From Anaeromyces robustus (taxonomy: Eukaryota; Neocallimastigomycota; Neocallimastigomycetes; Neocallimastigales; Neocallimastigaceae): a DNA stretch of 20,000 nt. Position 1 is the first letter of the stretch. Each line of letters begins with the position of its first letter. Location of the stretch: positions 1-20,000 of the forward strand of contig MCFG01000180.1 of the NCBI GenBank assembly GCA_002104895.1, read 5' to 3'. The notes beneath the pieces were generated by a model. It was given only the letters and a program-made list of their open reading frames with translations, did no database searches and was not told the origin of the DNA. Positions 19,629 through 20,000 of the stretch are shown here, one piece after another. The translations under genes and the position numbers were made by a program.

Positions 19629-20000
19629 AAAAAATTTTATCAATTAAATGATTATGATATTATGTTAATCCATATGAAAATTTTATAATTTTTTAATTTT
19701 TAAATAAAAATAAGGAATAAAATTGAATAATAAAAAAAAAAATAATGACCAGAAAATAAAAAAGAAAAAAAAGAACTTCTGAATTCATTATTAATAAATG
19801 TAAATTTATTTATTTGTTTATTAATTAATTAATTATTATTTTTATTAATATTAATTTATCCATTTATATATTAAAGAAAAATTAATATAAAATAATTAAT
19901 TAATTAATTATTTATTTATATTGTTTGTTTTTGATCATTTTTTTTTAATAAAAGAGTATTTTTTAAAAACATATTATTAAATATTAAAAAATATTAAATT

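Larger units (their letters stand above)
18633..20000. other. AT-rich region upstream of the protease gene
   Basis: Non-coding on both strands as far as can be seen. It includes an A-run of 28 (19157-19184), TATT/ATTTTT repeats near 18750-18850 and a hexanucleotide array near 19512-19628. Promoter elements of the protease gene must lie here but cannot be distinguished from the background. Confidence 0.8.

Noticed and set aside
1-20000. tRNA, rRNA, CRISPR, organellar or viral content
   Set aside because: No GC-richer stretch with tRNA-like T-arm or anticodon-stem features, no spaced direct repeats with unique spacers, and no viral or mitochondrial gene families were found on either strand by eye.

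Overview
The window looks like nuclear DNA from an extremely AT-rich eukaryote. The best fit is an anaerobic gut fungus (Neocallimastigomycota). The intergenic DNA is almost pure A and T, full of homopolymers and ATT, TTTA and TTTTA microsatellites. The few genes stand out as islands of higher GC and higher complexity. Their protein types also fit that phylum: Asn-rich ankyrin proteins, and secreted Cys-rich proteins with CBM18 (hevein-type) chitin-binding domains joined by poly-Thr linkers. The lineage is inferred from composition and domain style, not from a marker gene. No tRNA, rRNA, CRISPR array, viral gene or transposase was seen.

Layout. 1-1397 is non-coding, with a 147-bp inverted-repeat element that resembles a MITE. 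1398-2459 (+) encodes an ankyrin-repeat protein. Its repeat array visibly continues past the stop, in shifted frames, to about 2701, so the 3' end is broken or eroding. 2702-9374 (6.7 kb) holds no gene I can support; it contains several minisatellites, homopolymers and one perfect 17-bp-arm hairpin. 9375-12671 (+) encodes a 1098-residue secreted protein. It is built from three copies of a module (two ricin-B-like beta-trefoils plus one CBM18), separated by poly-Thr linkers and ending in an extra CBM18. 12672-15029 is a non-coding gap between convergent genes. 15030-18632 (-) is a secreted subtilisin-like (S8) protease gene with a propeptide, a catalytic domain, one CBM18 and a long Cys-rich tail. 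One in-frame TGA lies between propeptide and catalytic domain. 18633-20000 is non-coding.

How the genes relate. The lectin-like protein and the protease are convergent neighbours, about 2.4 kb apart, and both are predicted to be secreted and to carry CBM18 domains. A shared site of action on chitin or chitin-like glycans (the fungus's own wall, or other eukaryotes in the rumen) is plausible but inferred. The ankyrin protein is probably intracellular and unrelated to them.

The most interesting signals are two in the protease gene: a six-copy Cys-rich tail repeat with an invariant C-x7-C core that I do not recognise as a named family, and the lone in-frame TGA in a gene whose D/H/N/S catalytic residues are all intact.
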